From Furfurilactobacillus curtus (GTDB taxonomy: Bacteria > Bacillota > Bacilli > Lactobacillales > Lactobacillaceae), in the NCBI RefSeq assembly GCF_045862785.1, contig NZ_BQXO01000003.1, positions 256,277 through 320,276 on the forward strand: 64,000 nucleotides of DNA. Direction: 5' to 3'. Of the stretch, positions 44,141-53,432 are shown piece after piece (position 1 is the stretch's first letter; every line of letters begins with the position of its first letter). Made by a program: the position numbers and the translations under genes. The notes beneath the pieces are model-generated. The model had not been told where the DNA came from. It worked only from the letters and a program-made list of their open reading frames with translations, and did not search any database.

Positions 44141-45262
44141 CTAGTGGTTCAACAATAACCAGCGGTCTAACCAAGGAATTTTATGGATGATCATCGCGAT
44201 TAAGTAACCACCAGCCAATAGAATCAGCATGTTCAGCAAGGTTTGTTTAGTCAATGATTGTCCTGTCAACCACCCCGTTTTATCAAGTGCAATGCTGATC
44301 AGCCGATGACACAAGAAGACACCAAAAGATAATCCAGACAAATAAGCCATTCCTTGATTCAACCATTGATGAGTTGATTGATGCCAACGAGCAGCTAACT
44401 GTACAAAAGCCGCCGCACACGGTAACAACAATAAGAATTGGTATGGCATTTCTAATTGGCCACCCGTATATTTTGCATAATCTGTAAATTGAAATTGATA
44501 CTGAGTCAGCCAAATTGCTACCGCTAAGGTTACACCGCTAATCATCAATAACCACTTTGACCATTGTCGCTGACTGGTTTTGATCAAATAGCCGGCAAAA
44601 AAATAAGTCGCGCTGATGCCGCCAAAGTAACTAAGATCTAGTTGAGAAATAGAAAACCCTGGCTTACCAAAAGCATTAAGTAACAGCGTCGCCGTTGGCA
44701 TGACCATCGTTTGGCTGACGACCAACAAGTAGATCCACCACAGTCCTCTTCGGGGAAAATGATACACGGCTCGAGAGATAAAGGGAACCGCTAGGTAAAG
44801 TCCTAGAATGGCTGGCATAAACCAAGCATTCCAAATATAAATTCCCAGCCCATTAGGATTACCACCTTGGCGTGAAAAAAACAGCAAATCTTCCAGCCAG
44901 CCCATCAATGTTAACGATCGGTGCAAAACGCCCCACAAAAAGAGTTGATAGATCGAAATCCACAAGACAAAACAAATCGCCATCGGAGCAACTTTATGGC
45001 GATAAAACCAGTTAATTGCACTGGTTGTCTCATAATCACGGTCAATCAAAAAATAACCAGATAGCATGAAGAAAATAGGTACGCCGAGGTGACCAATGCT
45101 GACAAAAGTTGCATTAATGATCTGCCCACCCACTGACAATGTATTTGGATGCGTGTTAGCAGGAATCGCGTGACTTAACAAGACCAAGAAAATGGCAATC
45201 ACGCGGATTAAATCTAGACCAACAATTCTTTTAGAGACTTTTGTTCGATCAATCTGTTCCAT
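44141..45262 (-). CDS. Acyltransferase-3 family membrane protein
   Basis: 373 aa with about ten membrane segments. N-terminal GLDLIRVIAIFLVLLSHA carries the conserved Arg and His of the acyltransferase-3/OafA-WecH family, and HLGVPIFFMLSGYFL is the second signature. Such proteins O-acetylate surface sugars. Its start overlaps the upstream GT-C gene by 14 bases, so the two are co-translated. No extra SGNH domain is attached. The acceptor polymer is probably the one built by the neighbouring genes. Confidence 0.88.
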   Translation of the reverse strand: MEQIDRTKVSKRIVGLDLIRVIAIFLVLLSHAIPANTHPNTLSVGGQIINATFVSIGHLGVPIFFMLSGYFLIDRDYETTSAINWFYRHKVAPMAICFVLWISIYQLFLWGVLHRSLTLMGWLEDLLFFSRQGGNPNGLGIYIWNAWFMPAILGLYLAVPFISRAVYHFPRRGLWWIYLLVVSQTMVMPTATLLLNAFGKPGFSISQLDLSYFGGISATYFFAGYLIKTSQRQWSKWLLMISGVTLAVAIWLTQYQFQFTDYAKYTGGQLEMPYQFLLLLPCAAAFVQLAARWHQSTHQWLNQGMAYLSGLSFGVFLCHRLISIALDKTGWLTGQSLTKQTLLNMLILLAGGYLIAMIIHKIPWLDRWLLLNH

Positions 45263-46538
45263 TTTGATTTGGCCTCCGATACTGACAAATTAGGCTAGCC
45301 AGTAGCCCAATAAACACTAGCGTGTTAATAATGCCGCCAAGACGAATCAAACGGTAACATAGAACCAGGTTCATGTTGACATACATTGCAAAATAAAGGA
45401 ATGCTTCATTAATAAAAATCATACTCGTTAAGCCGGCAAACCAAGCCCATTTTATCGACTGTAACCGCATTGACTCACGATTGCTCATCAACCATAATAA
45501 CTCAAAAGCTAACATCGGAATTTGGTACCGTTCATGTTGTCCCATGGTGAAAAAGAAGATTGCGCCGGTATAGATAAGCCCAATGACCGACAATGGAATT
45601 TCCGGCAAGCGGTGTCGCCACATGCCCCAAAACAAACCAATTAAACCCAAGATGATGAGTACTAAAATTGCTTGACCCACCATGTTATACGTAACTGGGC
45701 CAAGGATATGATCCGTGATTAGCAATTGCTTATACCAGACTCGAGCCTTTAACGCTGCGGACCAAAAATTAAACGCATTAACAACGATCCCATCATATTG
45801 GTTCGCACCGCCGAGAATAACTTTGAAAGGCAATAACACACTATGCATGTTAATCATGAAAGGCAACCAACTAACAATATTAACGCCGATCACCAAACTG
45901 ACGTATCCTAATATCAATCGCCTCGGGAGCTGGGTTAGTAAAACAAGTCCGAAAATAGGCACCAAATAAATGAATTGTAATTTGGCTAGGCACCCCACCG
46001 AAAACCATAGCGTGGCCACCAAATATTGACGTTGTTGCAGGTAGTAAAAACTAATTACAATCAAAAAAACCAACACCGAATCCATTTGTCCCCAAAAAGC
46101 AGCATTGAACCAAATCGCCGGGTTGACCAAAATGAGCACACTTAACCACAAACCATGTAACTTATCCGAACTTTTCCAGTAGACGAAAATAGCCGTCAAC
46201 CAATGAAAAATCAAGGGAAGTAACTTAATCAGTAGAAACGCCAATGTGGTCCGTAACGGAGATTGGCCTACCAACGCAACGCCAAAATGATGAATTAACT
46301 TTCCAAACGGCCACAATAATGTCGGAATAAGCGGTGGATAATTAACTAAATAGGCATTTTGAAATCTAGGGCGATACATACCTGCCCAATTCTTAACAAC
46401 AACTTGAGACCAAGGAAAATTATATGTAAGTAAATCAAATTTTCCCCAAAACAAACCTGCACACACGAGCTCGATTACAGCGACACAGATCAATAAGACG
46501 ATAAATACTCGAGTCTCTCGACTGAACTTTTTAGTCAC
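45249..46538 (-). CDS. GT-C-like mannosyltransferase-type membrane protein
   Basis: 429 aa, about ten membrane segments. External loop 1 has DLLTYNFPWSQVV; further on are NPAIWFNAAFWGQMDSVLVFLIV, the WGQxD motif shared by bacterial GT87/PIG-M-like polyprenol-dependent enzymes, and CLAKLQF. I place the start at GTG 46538 with AAGGTG nine bases upstream; GTG 46556 is an alternative. Forms an overlapping pair with the acyltransferase. Substrate unknown. Confidence 0.72.
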   Translation of the reverse strand: MTKKFSRETRVFIVLLICVAVIELVCAGLFWGKFDLLTYNFPWSQVVVKNWAGMYRPRFQNAYLVNYPPLIPTLLWPFGKLIHHFGVALVGQSPLRTTLAFLLIKLLPLIFHWLTAIFVYWKSSDKLHGLWLSVLILVNPAIWFNAAFWGQMDSVLVFLIVISFYYLQQRQYLVATLWFSVGCLAKLQFIYLVPIFGLVLLTQLPRRLILGYVSLVIGVNIVSWLPFMINMHSVLLPFKVILGGANQYDGIVVNAFNFWSAALKARVWYKQLLITDHILGPVTYNMVGQAILVLIILGLIGLFWGMWRHRLPEIPLSVIGLIYTGAIFFFTMGQHERYQIPMLAFELLWLMSNRESMRLQSIKWAWFAGLTSMIFINEAFLYFAMYVNMNLVLCYRLIRLGGIINTLVFIGLLASLICQYRRPNQNGTD

Positions 46539-46666
46539 AATTGCACACACCTTCACTAAATCTTTATTCAGGATAGCATAAACTTAAAGTTGCGAGTATT
46601 CTTTTTCTGTAGGCTGACTTAGCACAAGGCTTCAACCTAACGTCATTATTTTTAAAGGATAAATTC

Positions 46667-48721
46667 ATGCAACGAAAAGCTGTTCAACTCATCTCAATTA
46701 TTACTTGGCTTGCCCTAGCGATAATTCTGTTAGTGGCCTTGCTACACCCAATTGACCGCCAGGTTCCGATCCAATGGTTATCACCAACTTGTTTATTAAT
46801 TGCCAGTTCAACATTAGTCTTTCTACTCTGGGGACTCACTCGGTGGTTAACCCGACATCAAGGGATGATTTTTCGCCTAACCCTACTGACAGGTGGGCTC
46901 ATATTAGGTCTCCAAATCTGGCTCATGCTTAACGTTGTGGGGTTGGGTTCGCTCGATCCAGCGGCTATTCGACTGCAAGCCGCTGCTTTAGCGACGGGAT
47001 CACATCATTGGTTTACATATTTCTCTTGGTATCCCAATAATGTTAATATCACTCTAATTTTAGCTGGCTTGATGACTGCCTGTCATGCCACTCATGGCAT
47101 TGGTTTCGGTATTTTTTTAAACGGTTGGTTATTTGCGCACATTGATCTAACCATTTGGTTATTATGGCGCCTAGCCCGTAAATACTTTGGTGCACTAACT
47201 GGCTTACTAATTGTGATTTGTAGTTTTTTGTTTGTCCCATTCTATCTTTACGGATTAGACTTCTATACTGATGCACTTGTTTTACCATATATATTGTTGC
47301 TAGCAACTTTCATTAGCAATGCCCGAACAGCCACCGGTCATAAAGTTTGGTGGTTAGTGGCCACCTTAATCACATTTACCTGTGCGTATCTCATTAAAGG
47401 CAATACTATCGTGTTCGGTATTGCTGGGCTGATCGCTTGGTTATGCTTCACACACCTAACGCTTAGAAAAGTTGGGCAGGTGCTCTTAATCTCTGTACTT
47501 AGCCTAAGTCTACTCATTGGTGGTAGCAAATTATGTCATCACTTAGCTGAACAAACTGGCTATCGGCAGCAAACAGCGCTCACGTTTCCAATGCTATCTT
47601 GGACATTAATGGGCCTTAATCCAGCTTCAAAAGGAACTTTTTCACAAACAGATATCAATCAAACGAGTCGCTTAGGTTCATCAACTGCCAACCAAAAAGC
47701 CGTTCAAATCGCATTACGCCATCGTATTCAACAGCTTGGCGTTACCGGTTTAATCCATCAGCTATTGACTAAAATTACCACCATGTGGTCGACCGGCACA
47801 CAAGGTGCCTTATTTTGGCCCGACACCTTTCAAAAAATTCCACAACAATATCTCCATCATGAACGAACAGTTCGGGCGCTCTTAGCCAACGGTACTCAAG
47901 TGGTTTACCTCAACCTGTTAATCACTGCCTTAATTGGGATCACTTTAAGTTGGCGTCAGACACCATTCTTAGCTAGTTTATTTCAGCTGTCATTATTAGG
48001 CATCTTCTTCCTGCATGTTTTATTCTGGGAGGTCGAATCACGCTACGCTTTCTTGACAAGCCCTTTTTTAATTGCACTTTCTGCCAACGGACTACGCTAT
48101 ATGGCACAGCTAACCTTCCCACAATGGCGGTTAGAACAAAAATACAGCCATTGGCTCGTTGCCTGTGTCGTAGTCGGGCTAGTGATCGCCAATGCTTACA
48201 TTCCTTTCCATAATCGCTTTGAATCCGTTCCTTCACCAACTACTCAATTAGTGGCACAGCAGGCAATCCCTGGTTATTTTCAAGCTCGCTCGTTGACGCT
48301 ATCACCTCATCAACAAATTAAAACGCCAGTTCAGCTTAACCATCCTGCTAATCAACTGATTACTAACGATCTTGAAAAATTAGGACCATCTATCTCCGTT
48401 TATCTATCTCACGGTCATGATCGTCTTTTAACCAATCGGGAAGAAAAAACGAGTACGATTCGAGCTGGTCAAGCTCAACTTGTCGTTAAAAACCAGACAA
48501 ATCATTCAATTCAAATTCCAGTAATCAATAGTTCGATCATTCCTCTGGCACCAGACTCAATTAGTGGTCACCCTCATCAATATCTTAAATATGTCATTAA
48601 TGCAGAATTCCCTCAGCCGCTTTATTCGCGGACAATAGGCTTGCTTATTTACCTCATTACGCTTTTGGCAATTCTCCTTGGTGGCTTCCTCTGGTGGAAA
48701 ACGATCAAATCCATCGAGTAA
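46667..48721 (+). CDS. Large polytopic membrane protein, GT-C-like (paralogue A)
   Basis: 684 aa: about 12 hydrophobic segments up to residue 510, a soluble domain of about 120 residues (515-640) and a final membrane anchor near 650-675. Family landmarks are VPFYLYGLDFYTDALVLPY, YLIKGNTIV, WTLMGLNPASKG and LFWEVESRYAF. All recur in the same order in the gene at 51236-53326. It may be one of the XrtG-associated-type GT-C proteins (TIGR03766-like), but no exosortase is present. AAAGGA precedes the ATG. Function not established. Confidence 0.7.
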   Translation: MQRKAVQLISIITWLALAIILLVALLHPIDRQVPIQWLSPTCLLIASSTLVFLLWGLTRWLTRHQGMIFRLTLLTGGLILGLQIWLMLNVVGLGSLDPAAIRLQAAALATGSHHWFTYFSWYPNNVNITLILAGLMTACHATHGIGFGIFLNGWLFAHIDLTIWLLWRLARKYFGALTGLLIVICSFLFVPFYLYGLDFYTDALVLPYILLLATFISNARTATGHKVWWLVATLITFTCAYLIKGNTIVFGIAGLIAWLCFTHLTLRKVGQVLLISVLSLSLLIGGSKLCHHLAEQTGYRQQTALTFPMLSWTLMGLNPASKGTFSQTDINQTSRLGSSTANQKAVQIALRHRIQQLGVTGLIHQLLTKITTMWSTGTQGALFWPDTFQKIPQQYLHHERTVRALLANGTQVVYLNLLITALIGITLSWRQTPFLASLFQLSLLGIFFLHVLFWEVESRYAFLTSPFLIALSANGLRYMAQLTFPQWRLEQKYSHWLVACVVVGLVIANAYIPFHNRFESVPSPTTQLVAQQAIPGYFQARSLTLSPHQQIKTPVQLNHPANQLITNDLEKLGPSISVYLSHGHDRLLTNREEKTSTIRAGQAQLVVKNQTNHSIQIPVINSSIIPLAPDSISGHPHQYLKYVINAEFPQPLYSRTIGLLIYLITLLAILLGGFLWWKTIKSIE

Positions 48722-48743
48722 CTTAATTCGCCTTAAATCAGTC

Positions 48744-48798
48744 AAACATAAAACGATCATCATTCTTCAAGTTGAAAAATGATGATCGTTTTATGTTT
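48744..48798. terminator. Strong bidirectional terminator with 21-bp stem
   Basis: A perfect 21-bp inverted repeat (48744-48764 with 48778-48798) around a 13-nt loop, between two convergent genes. The stem itself is A-rich on one side and T-rich on the other. Its outer arm AACATAAAACG matches the galE terminator. Confidence 0.88.
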
Positions 48799-48842
48799 AC
48801 TTAATTACTGAAATTAAACGTACTCGTTGCAACGCTTAACTA

Positions 48843-49820
48843 TTAATGATAAGTATCCGTTTCAATAATAAACCGCGGGCGCCGCTTAACTTCGGAAAAA
48901 ATCTTACCAATATATTCACCAATCGTACTCAGACAGATTAACTGGATACCGCCAATTACCCAAATTGAAATCATTAATGACGACCAACCAGCGACGACGT
49001 GTCCCATCATTTGTTGGATCAATGAATAAACAAGCAATCCTATCCCAATGATCACAATCATAATACCTAAGTTCATGATCAAACGAATTGGAACGGTGGA
49101 GAATGAGGTAATTCCATCAAAAGCAAAGCTTAACATTTTTCGTAACGGATATTTAGAGGTTCCTGCTTGTCGTGGCTGACGCGCATATTCCACTTCCGCA
49201 CTGGGAAAGCCCACTAACGGGACCATCCCGCGTAGAAACACATTTCGCTCAGGCATGGATAGCAATGCCTGAACCGCTCGCTTTGACATCAGACGAAAAT
49301 CAGCAGAGTTGGGGATCATTTCTACCCCTAACGCATGCATAACCTGATAAAATTGTCCCGCACTCCACCGCTTAAACCATGTATCTGTTGTTCGTGAACT
49401 TCGAACACCGTAAACAATGTCGGCGTTTTCACTTTTAGATACCATCTCAATAATGGCGTGGGGATCATCCTGTAAATCAGCATCAATGGTCACCATCAGA
49501 TCTGCATCTTGACTGGCAGTTGTTAAACCAGCAAGTAAGGCCCCTTGATGGCCAAAATTACGACTCAGCTTGACTCCCGTCACCAACGGCTGCTGATGAT
49601 GCTCTGCGTCAATCATTGGCCAGGTAGCATCTTTACTACCATCGTCTACGAATAATAATCGACTCGTGTCATTGACCATCCTATTAACCATTAAATCATT
49701 TAAAATCGTTTCTAACACCTGAAATGTTTTTGATAACACAGGTTCTTCGTTGTAACAAGGAACAACAATAACAAGCTTAGGTGTCCTTTTTTCGCTTAGT
49801 TCCAGTACTTGTTCTGCCAT
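48843..49820 (-). CDS. GtrB-type polyprenyl-phosphate glycosyltransferase (GT2)
   Basis: 325 aa. The GT2 catalytic domain (residues 1-230) has VVPCYNEEPVL, FVDDGSKD, DADLQDDP and the acceptor-side FRLMSKRAVQALL; two membrane helices follow (about 240-262 and 275-300). This is the GtrB/CsbB/YkcC layout: transfer of a sugar from UDP- or GDP-sugar to undecaprenyl phosphate on the cytoplasmic face. The product, once flipped, is the donor type used by GT-C enzymes, four of which surround it. No GtcA-like small flippase is visible nearby. Confidence 0.88.
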   Translation of the reverse strand: MAEQVLELSEKRTPKLVIVVPCYNEEPVLSKTFQVLETILNDLMVNRMVNDTSRLLFVDDGSKDATWPMIDAEHHQQPLVTGVKLSRNFGHQGALLAGLTTASQDADLMVTIDADLQDDPHAIIEMVSKSENADIVYGVRSSRTTDTWFKRWSAGQFYQVMHALGVEMIPNSADFRLMSKRAVQALLSMPERNVFLRGMVPLVGFPSAEVEYARQPRQAGTSKYPLRKMLSFAFDGITSFSTVPIRLIMNLGIMIVIIGIGLLVYSLIQQMMGHVVAGWSSLMISIWVIGGIQLICLSTIGEYIGKIFSEVKRRPRFIIETDTYH

Positions 49821-50028
49821 CTTTAAACTACCTTAGTTTTCATAACTCGTTATGTAAGTAACAACAAGATTAATAATATCACGCTAGCAGATTTGACAGA
49901 ACCTTAAAAGACAATTTTACATAGTAAACGTCATGCAATTCGTCATTACTAATTAACCGGGCCCAACAAAAATCGAGTCTCAGAAAAAAACAGAATCTAA
50001 ACTGCACTTCAAATCTAAATAGCCAAAA

Positions 50029-50140
50029 CGCGGGACCATGGGTCTTCTTGTGCGATAAACTCTTCATAATTGTCAGATGAATTATATTATTGCATCTGAC
50101 AACCACAGAGAGCTTATCGCAGACTGACCCGAGTCCCGCG
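50029..50140. repeat. 112-bp multi-stem palindrome after ribU
   Basis: Four nested stems, all exact: CGCGGGAC/GTCCCGCG (50029-50036, 50133-50140), GGGTC/GACCC, TGCGATAA/TTATCGCA (50051-50058, 50114-50121) and TGTCAGATG/CATCTGACA (50071-50079, 50093-50101). Minus-strand TTTTGG follows, so it may terminate ribU; it is far larger than needed for that. The adjacent stretch 49821-50028 has no gene or other feature I can name. Confidence 0.7.
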
Positions 50141-50188
50141 CTCAACTAAAATTGATTATTTTTGAAACATATCCTCAGTCGAAATGAA

Positions 50189-50788
50189 CTAATGTGTATG
50201 CTTCGATTTAAAGGCTACACTAGCTTGTTGCCGATTCATCCACGGTTCTAGACGCCAGTAAACTAACCAGAATGACAAACCAATGATGACACCCTTAATC
50301 AAATTGAATGGTACGACGACACTAGTGATCAATGCCATGATATTCGTTGATTGTGGCAATCCGCCAGCTTGGATATAAATCGGAAACATAATCCAACCGT
50401 TGAACATTGCCATAACCACGGTCAAGGACACCGTTGCTAACACAATGCCAATCACCACCCGCCATGACTTTTTTAACGAGTGTACGTGCAACATGCCATA
50501 CAGTGGTAACACATAAGCTAAACTAGCCACAAATGCAATTGAATCGCCAATCACATATAGCGGATTCATCCCCCGGACGAACATGTGAATCAGGACGGCA
50601 ATCAACGAAATCAACGCCCCATCGCGGGCGCCAAATAAGATTGATCCCAGCATGATCACCAGTAAACTCAAGTCAAGTTGCATATACGGTGCAGCAGGTA
50701 AGATTGGAAACTGTAAGAACATCAAAATGGCAGATAACGCACCAAGAATCGCCACGCTAATCGACCGCCGTAAACGAGTACTTCCCAT
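50189..50788 (-). CDS. ribU: Riboflavin ECF transporter substrate-binding subunit
   Basis: 199-aa S component with five or six membrane segments, which captures riboflavin and uses the shared ECF ATPase/EcfT module (not in this window). Family features: LGALSAILMFLQFPILPAAPYMQLDLSLLVIMLGSILFGARDGALI and MFNGWIMFPIY. An FMN riboswitch lies upstream, which supports the substrate. AGGAGG precedes ATG 50788. It appears inserted among the envelope genes without functional link. Confidence 0.93.
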   Translation of the reverse strand: MGSTRLRRSISVAILGALSAILMFLQFPILPAAPYMQLDLSLLVIMLGSILFGARDGALISLIAVLIHMFVRGMNPLYVIGDSIAFVASLAYVLPLYGMLHVHSLKKSWRVVIGIVLATVSLTVVMAMFNGWIMFPIYIQAGGLPQSTNIMALITSVVVPFNLIKGVIIGLSFWLVYWRLEPWMNRQQASVAFKSKHTH

Positions 50789-50841
50789 GAAAAAGGCCTC
50801 CTGAAAATAAATGAGTTTTGGCCATTTTCAGAGCGTCATAA

Positions 50842-51020
50842 ACAAAAAATCTGCCCACATTTCACTTCAGAAACGCAGACAGAATAGCCCAGTGCACGCA
50901 CTGCGCCTAATCTTCTTTATACCAGACTTTACTGTCGGTTTCGGAATTACACCGAATCTATCCCAAATGGGAGTCGCGGACTTTTACCGCCGGTCAGGAA
51001 TTTCACCTCGCCCTGAAGAC
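50842..51020 (-). ncRNA. FMN riboswitch (RFN element) with terminator
   Basis: The conserved RFN aptamer reads on the minus strand from CTTCAGGGCGAGGTGAAATT (51018 on) through CCTGACCGGCGGTAAAAGTC, GATTCGGTGTAATTCCGAAA and CCGACAGTAAAGTCTGGTA to GAAGATTA (about 50909). The expression platform is a terminator (50842-50879) with stems TCTGC/GCAGA and GAAA/TTTC and a T-run. FMN should stop transcription and so lower ribU. Confidence 0.95.
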
Positions 51021-51043
51021 TAACCATATTAAATTACTCGCTA

Positions 51044-51071
51044 AGTATATCACATACTTACTAAATGTAAA
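51044..51071 (-). promoter_or_regulatory. ribU promoter
   Basis: TTTACA (51071-51066), 16-bp spacer, TATACT (51049-51044) with TG one base before the -10. A cre-like TGAAAGCGTTTTAT (51083-51096, 12 of 14) lies just upstream. Confidence 0.75.
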
Positions 51072-51235
51072 CCCTCTCCAAATGAAAGCGTTTTATTAAT
51101 AGCCTCATGCATTAAAAATTGTGACAAAACAGTGCTCGTAAATTACGTGAATTAGAGTTGCCAAAAATCCAGATGAACCTCTATACTCAACACTGAAACT
51201 TTCTTCACATAATTTAAACAAATTCAGGACAAACT

Positions 51236-53326
51236 ATGCAAACTCATACTTTTCAACAACGTGTCGACCAAATTTTAGCTGGTAGCGCAGCATTATTAGC
51301 CATCGCGATCGTCATTTTAAATAGCTCACAATTACCAGATAGCTTTCATCAAAAAATGTTTTTGGGTCGTCCACTAATCCTTCTACTAACCCTAACGATT
51401 TTTTTAACACTGATCGTCGTTAGCCGTTGGATGACCAATTTGAACGTTCGTCAGCGTCGCTGGATTTTGGGCACTATCATCAGTGCTTCTCTCTTAATTC
51501 AACTGTGGTCAGCTTTTACCATCTTTGGTGATAACATTTACGACGGGATGGATATTCGCATTCAGGCAATCAATATGCTCCACGGGAGTCGAACCTGGAT
51601 CGCTTATTTCCATAACTTAGCAGAAAATAATGTTCCGGTGACCATTCTTCAGTTCATCATTTTCAAAATTGCCCACTTATTCCATATCAACCAATGGGTA
51701 TTCATTAATTTAGTCATGTTTGCGTGGGCTGACTTAGGCTTTTTAGCATTATACAAAGTCGTTAAGCACTACGCTTCATCAACGATTGCCACACTTACGC
51801 TACTGATCAGTGCTGGTTACTTCCCGTTCTATGCTTTTGCTTTATTTTATTATACAGATGGTCTGGCTTACGTCTTTCCGTTATTGGCCATCTGGTTATC
51901 GATTCGACTATTACAAGCCAAAACACCGCGATCAATTAGTTTAAACGCGATCAGCCTGGGAATTTTATTAGCGGCTGGCTTTTGGATCAAAGGCAACAAC
52001 ATTGTCACCGTAATCGCCATCATCTGGATTTTAATGACTGCCAAGCGCCCACTTCGCACTAAAATAACCCTGTCATTAACTATTTTAATTTGTGCTGGTT
52101 TAGCGTATTCAACCACTCCGACTCTGAAACAACATTTTGGTTATACTCAACCATCAACTAAAAAGATGCCGGTATTAACCTGGACTATGATGGGACTAAA
52201 TTCAGCCACTAAAGGTGCTACAAATCAACAAGATACGCATCTCATTCAAGCTCAGCCAACCTATACAAAAAAACAGAAATTAGTGAATACAATCATTCGT
52301 CAGCGTCTGACTAAAATGGGGCCAGTTGGCTTGGCTAAACAATTCATTTTCAAAACCAATCTGATGTGGGGGTACGGCCCCTTGGATGCCACTGATTTAT
52401 TTCAACAAGTCCAGCATTATGACGCTTGGTATAGCTATTTATTTGGTAGTCAAAAGCGTCTGCTAAACACTTGGCTAGCAGCCTTGTATTCGGTCATGTG
52501 GCTAGGTTTCGTGGTGGAATGTTGGCGATTAATCACACAGCGCAAGCCATTTACGTTATTCACCCGCTTCAGCTTGCTAATGTTTTTAGGTATTTATACT
52601 TTTCACATATTTTTTTGGGAAGTCGAAGCTCGCTACAGTTTAATCGTATTACCACTAATCATTGGCTTGGCAGCGGCTGGGTTGACTGATATCGCCACAG
52701 AACCGGTGATTACGCTCACGCCCAAACGTCAATCCCAGTTACGCTGGACCGTGTTAGGTGTCTTGACTATTTGTGCCTTCTTAGGATTAAAAACGAGTTG
52801 GTCGTTTACGCGACCCGCCGCGCTTAATCAGCCTGTCGTTCAGCAGGAAAAAGGCTATGGTACTTTGGTCATTCATCCCGGCCAAACAGTCACCCAAGTA
52901 ATTAATTTGCCTGCATCAGCAAATGCATTGCGCATTCAAAGCACCAATCAAATCATTAATAAACCCGCTTCATTAAAGATCCTTTTTAAAAGCCATACCG
53001 GTCTTCAAAGATTAACATGGTCGGCCAAAGATCACGCTTGGCAAAAACTGCACCATTTCTCTTCTGGAAAACAAACCCTTGTCATTAACAATCCGACAGG
53101 TTCGACACGAAAACTGACGGTCTTAAAATCTGGTCAATACCGATCTTTACCACAAGTTAGATCGCTCAAACCTGCTACACAACAAGTTTCTCTACAATTT
53201 AGTTTTGTTAAAATTATTAACCGGCCAATCATTCATAAAGTCACTCTATTACTACTAGTAGCGTCACTTTACGCCTGGTCTATACTAATTTGTCTGAGAT
53301 ATCGATTTCCTGATTATATTCTATAA
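51236..53326 (+). CDS. Large polytopic membrane protein, GT-C-like (paralogue B)
   Basis: 696 aa, same plan as the protein of 46667-48721: about 12 hydrophobic segments, a soluble beta-rich region at about 530-650 and a final membrane helix. Shared landmarks: FPFYAFALFYYTDGLAYVFP, FWIKGNNIV, WTMMGLNSATKG and FFWEVEARYSL. The external loop after segment 3 (DNIYDGMDIRIQAINMLHGS) has the acidic residues expected of a lipid-sugar GT-C enzyme. The 160 bp upstream hold no feature except the cre-like site. Probably adds one sugar of a surface polymer; not proven. Confidence 0.7.
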   Translation: MQTHTFQQRVDQILAGSAALLAIAIVILNSSQLPDSFHQKMFLGRPLILLLTLTIFLTLIVVSRWMTNLNVRQRRWILGTIISASLLIQLWSAFTIFGDNIYDGMDIRIQAINMLHGSRTWIAYFHNLAENNVPVTILQFIIFKIAHLFHINQWVFINLVMFAWADLGFLALYKVVKHYASSTIATLTLLISAGYFPFYAFALFYYTDGLAYVFPLLAIWLSIRLLQAKTPRSISLNAISLGILLAAGFWIKGNNIVTVIAIIWILMTAKRPLRTKITLSLTILICAGLAYSTTPTLKQHFGYTQPSTKKMPVLTWTMMGLNSATKGATNQQDTHLIQAQPTYTKKQKLVNTIIRQRLTKMGPVGLAKQFIFKTNLMWGYGPLDATDLFQQVQHYDAWYSYLFGSQKRLLNTWLAALYSVMWLGFVVECWRLITQRKPFTLFTRFSLLMFLGIYTFHIFFWEVEARYSLIVLPLIIGLAAAGLTDIATEPVITLTPKRQSQLRWTVLGVLTICAFLGLKTSWSFTRPAALNQPVVQQEKGYGTLVIHPGQTVTQVINLPASANALRIQSTNQIINKPASLKILFKSHTGLQRLTWSAKDHAWQKLHHFSSGKQTLVINNPTGSTRKLTVLKSGQYRSLPQVRSLKPATQQVSLQFSFVKIINRPIIHKVTLLLLVASLYAWSILICLRYRFPDYIL

Positions 53327-53432
53327 AAAAGTGTTAAAATTACTTTGATATCAGTTCGGGTTACAATTAGTTTTTAATCCATACTTTATCTAGGTCTAGT
53401 CGGCGTTGAGATGAAATGGAAAGGTGAGCTCT

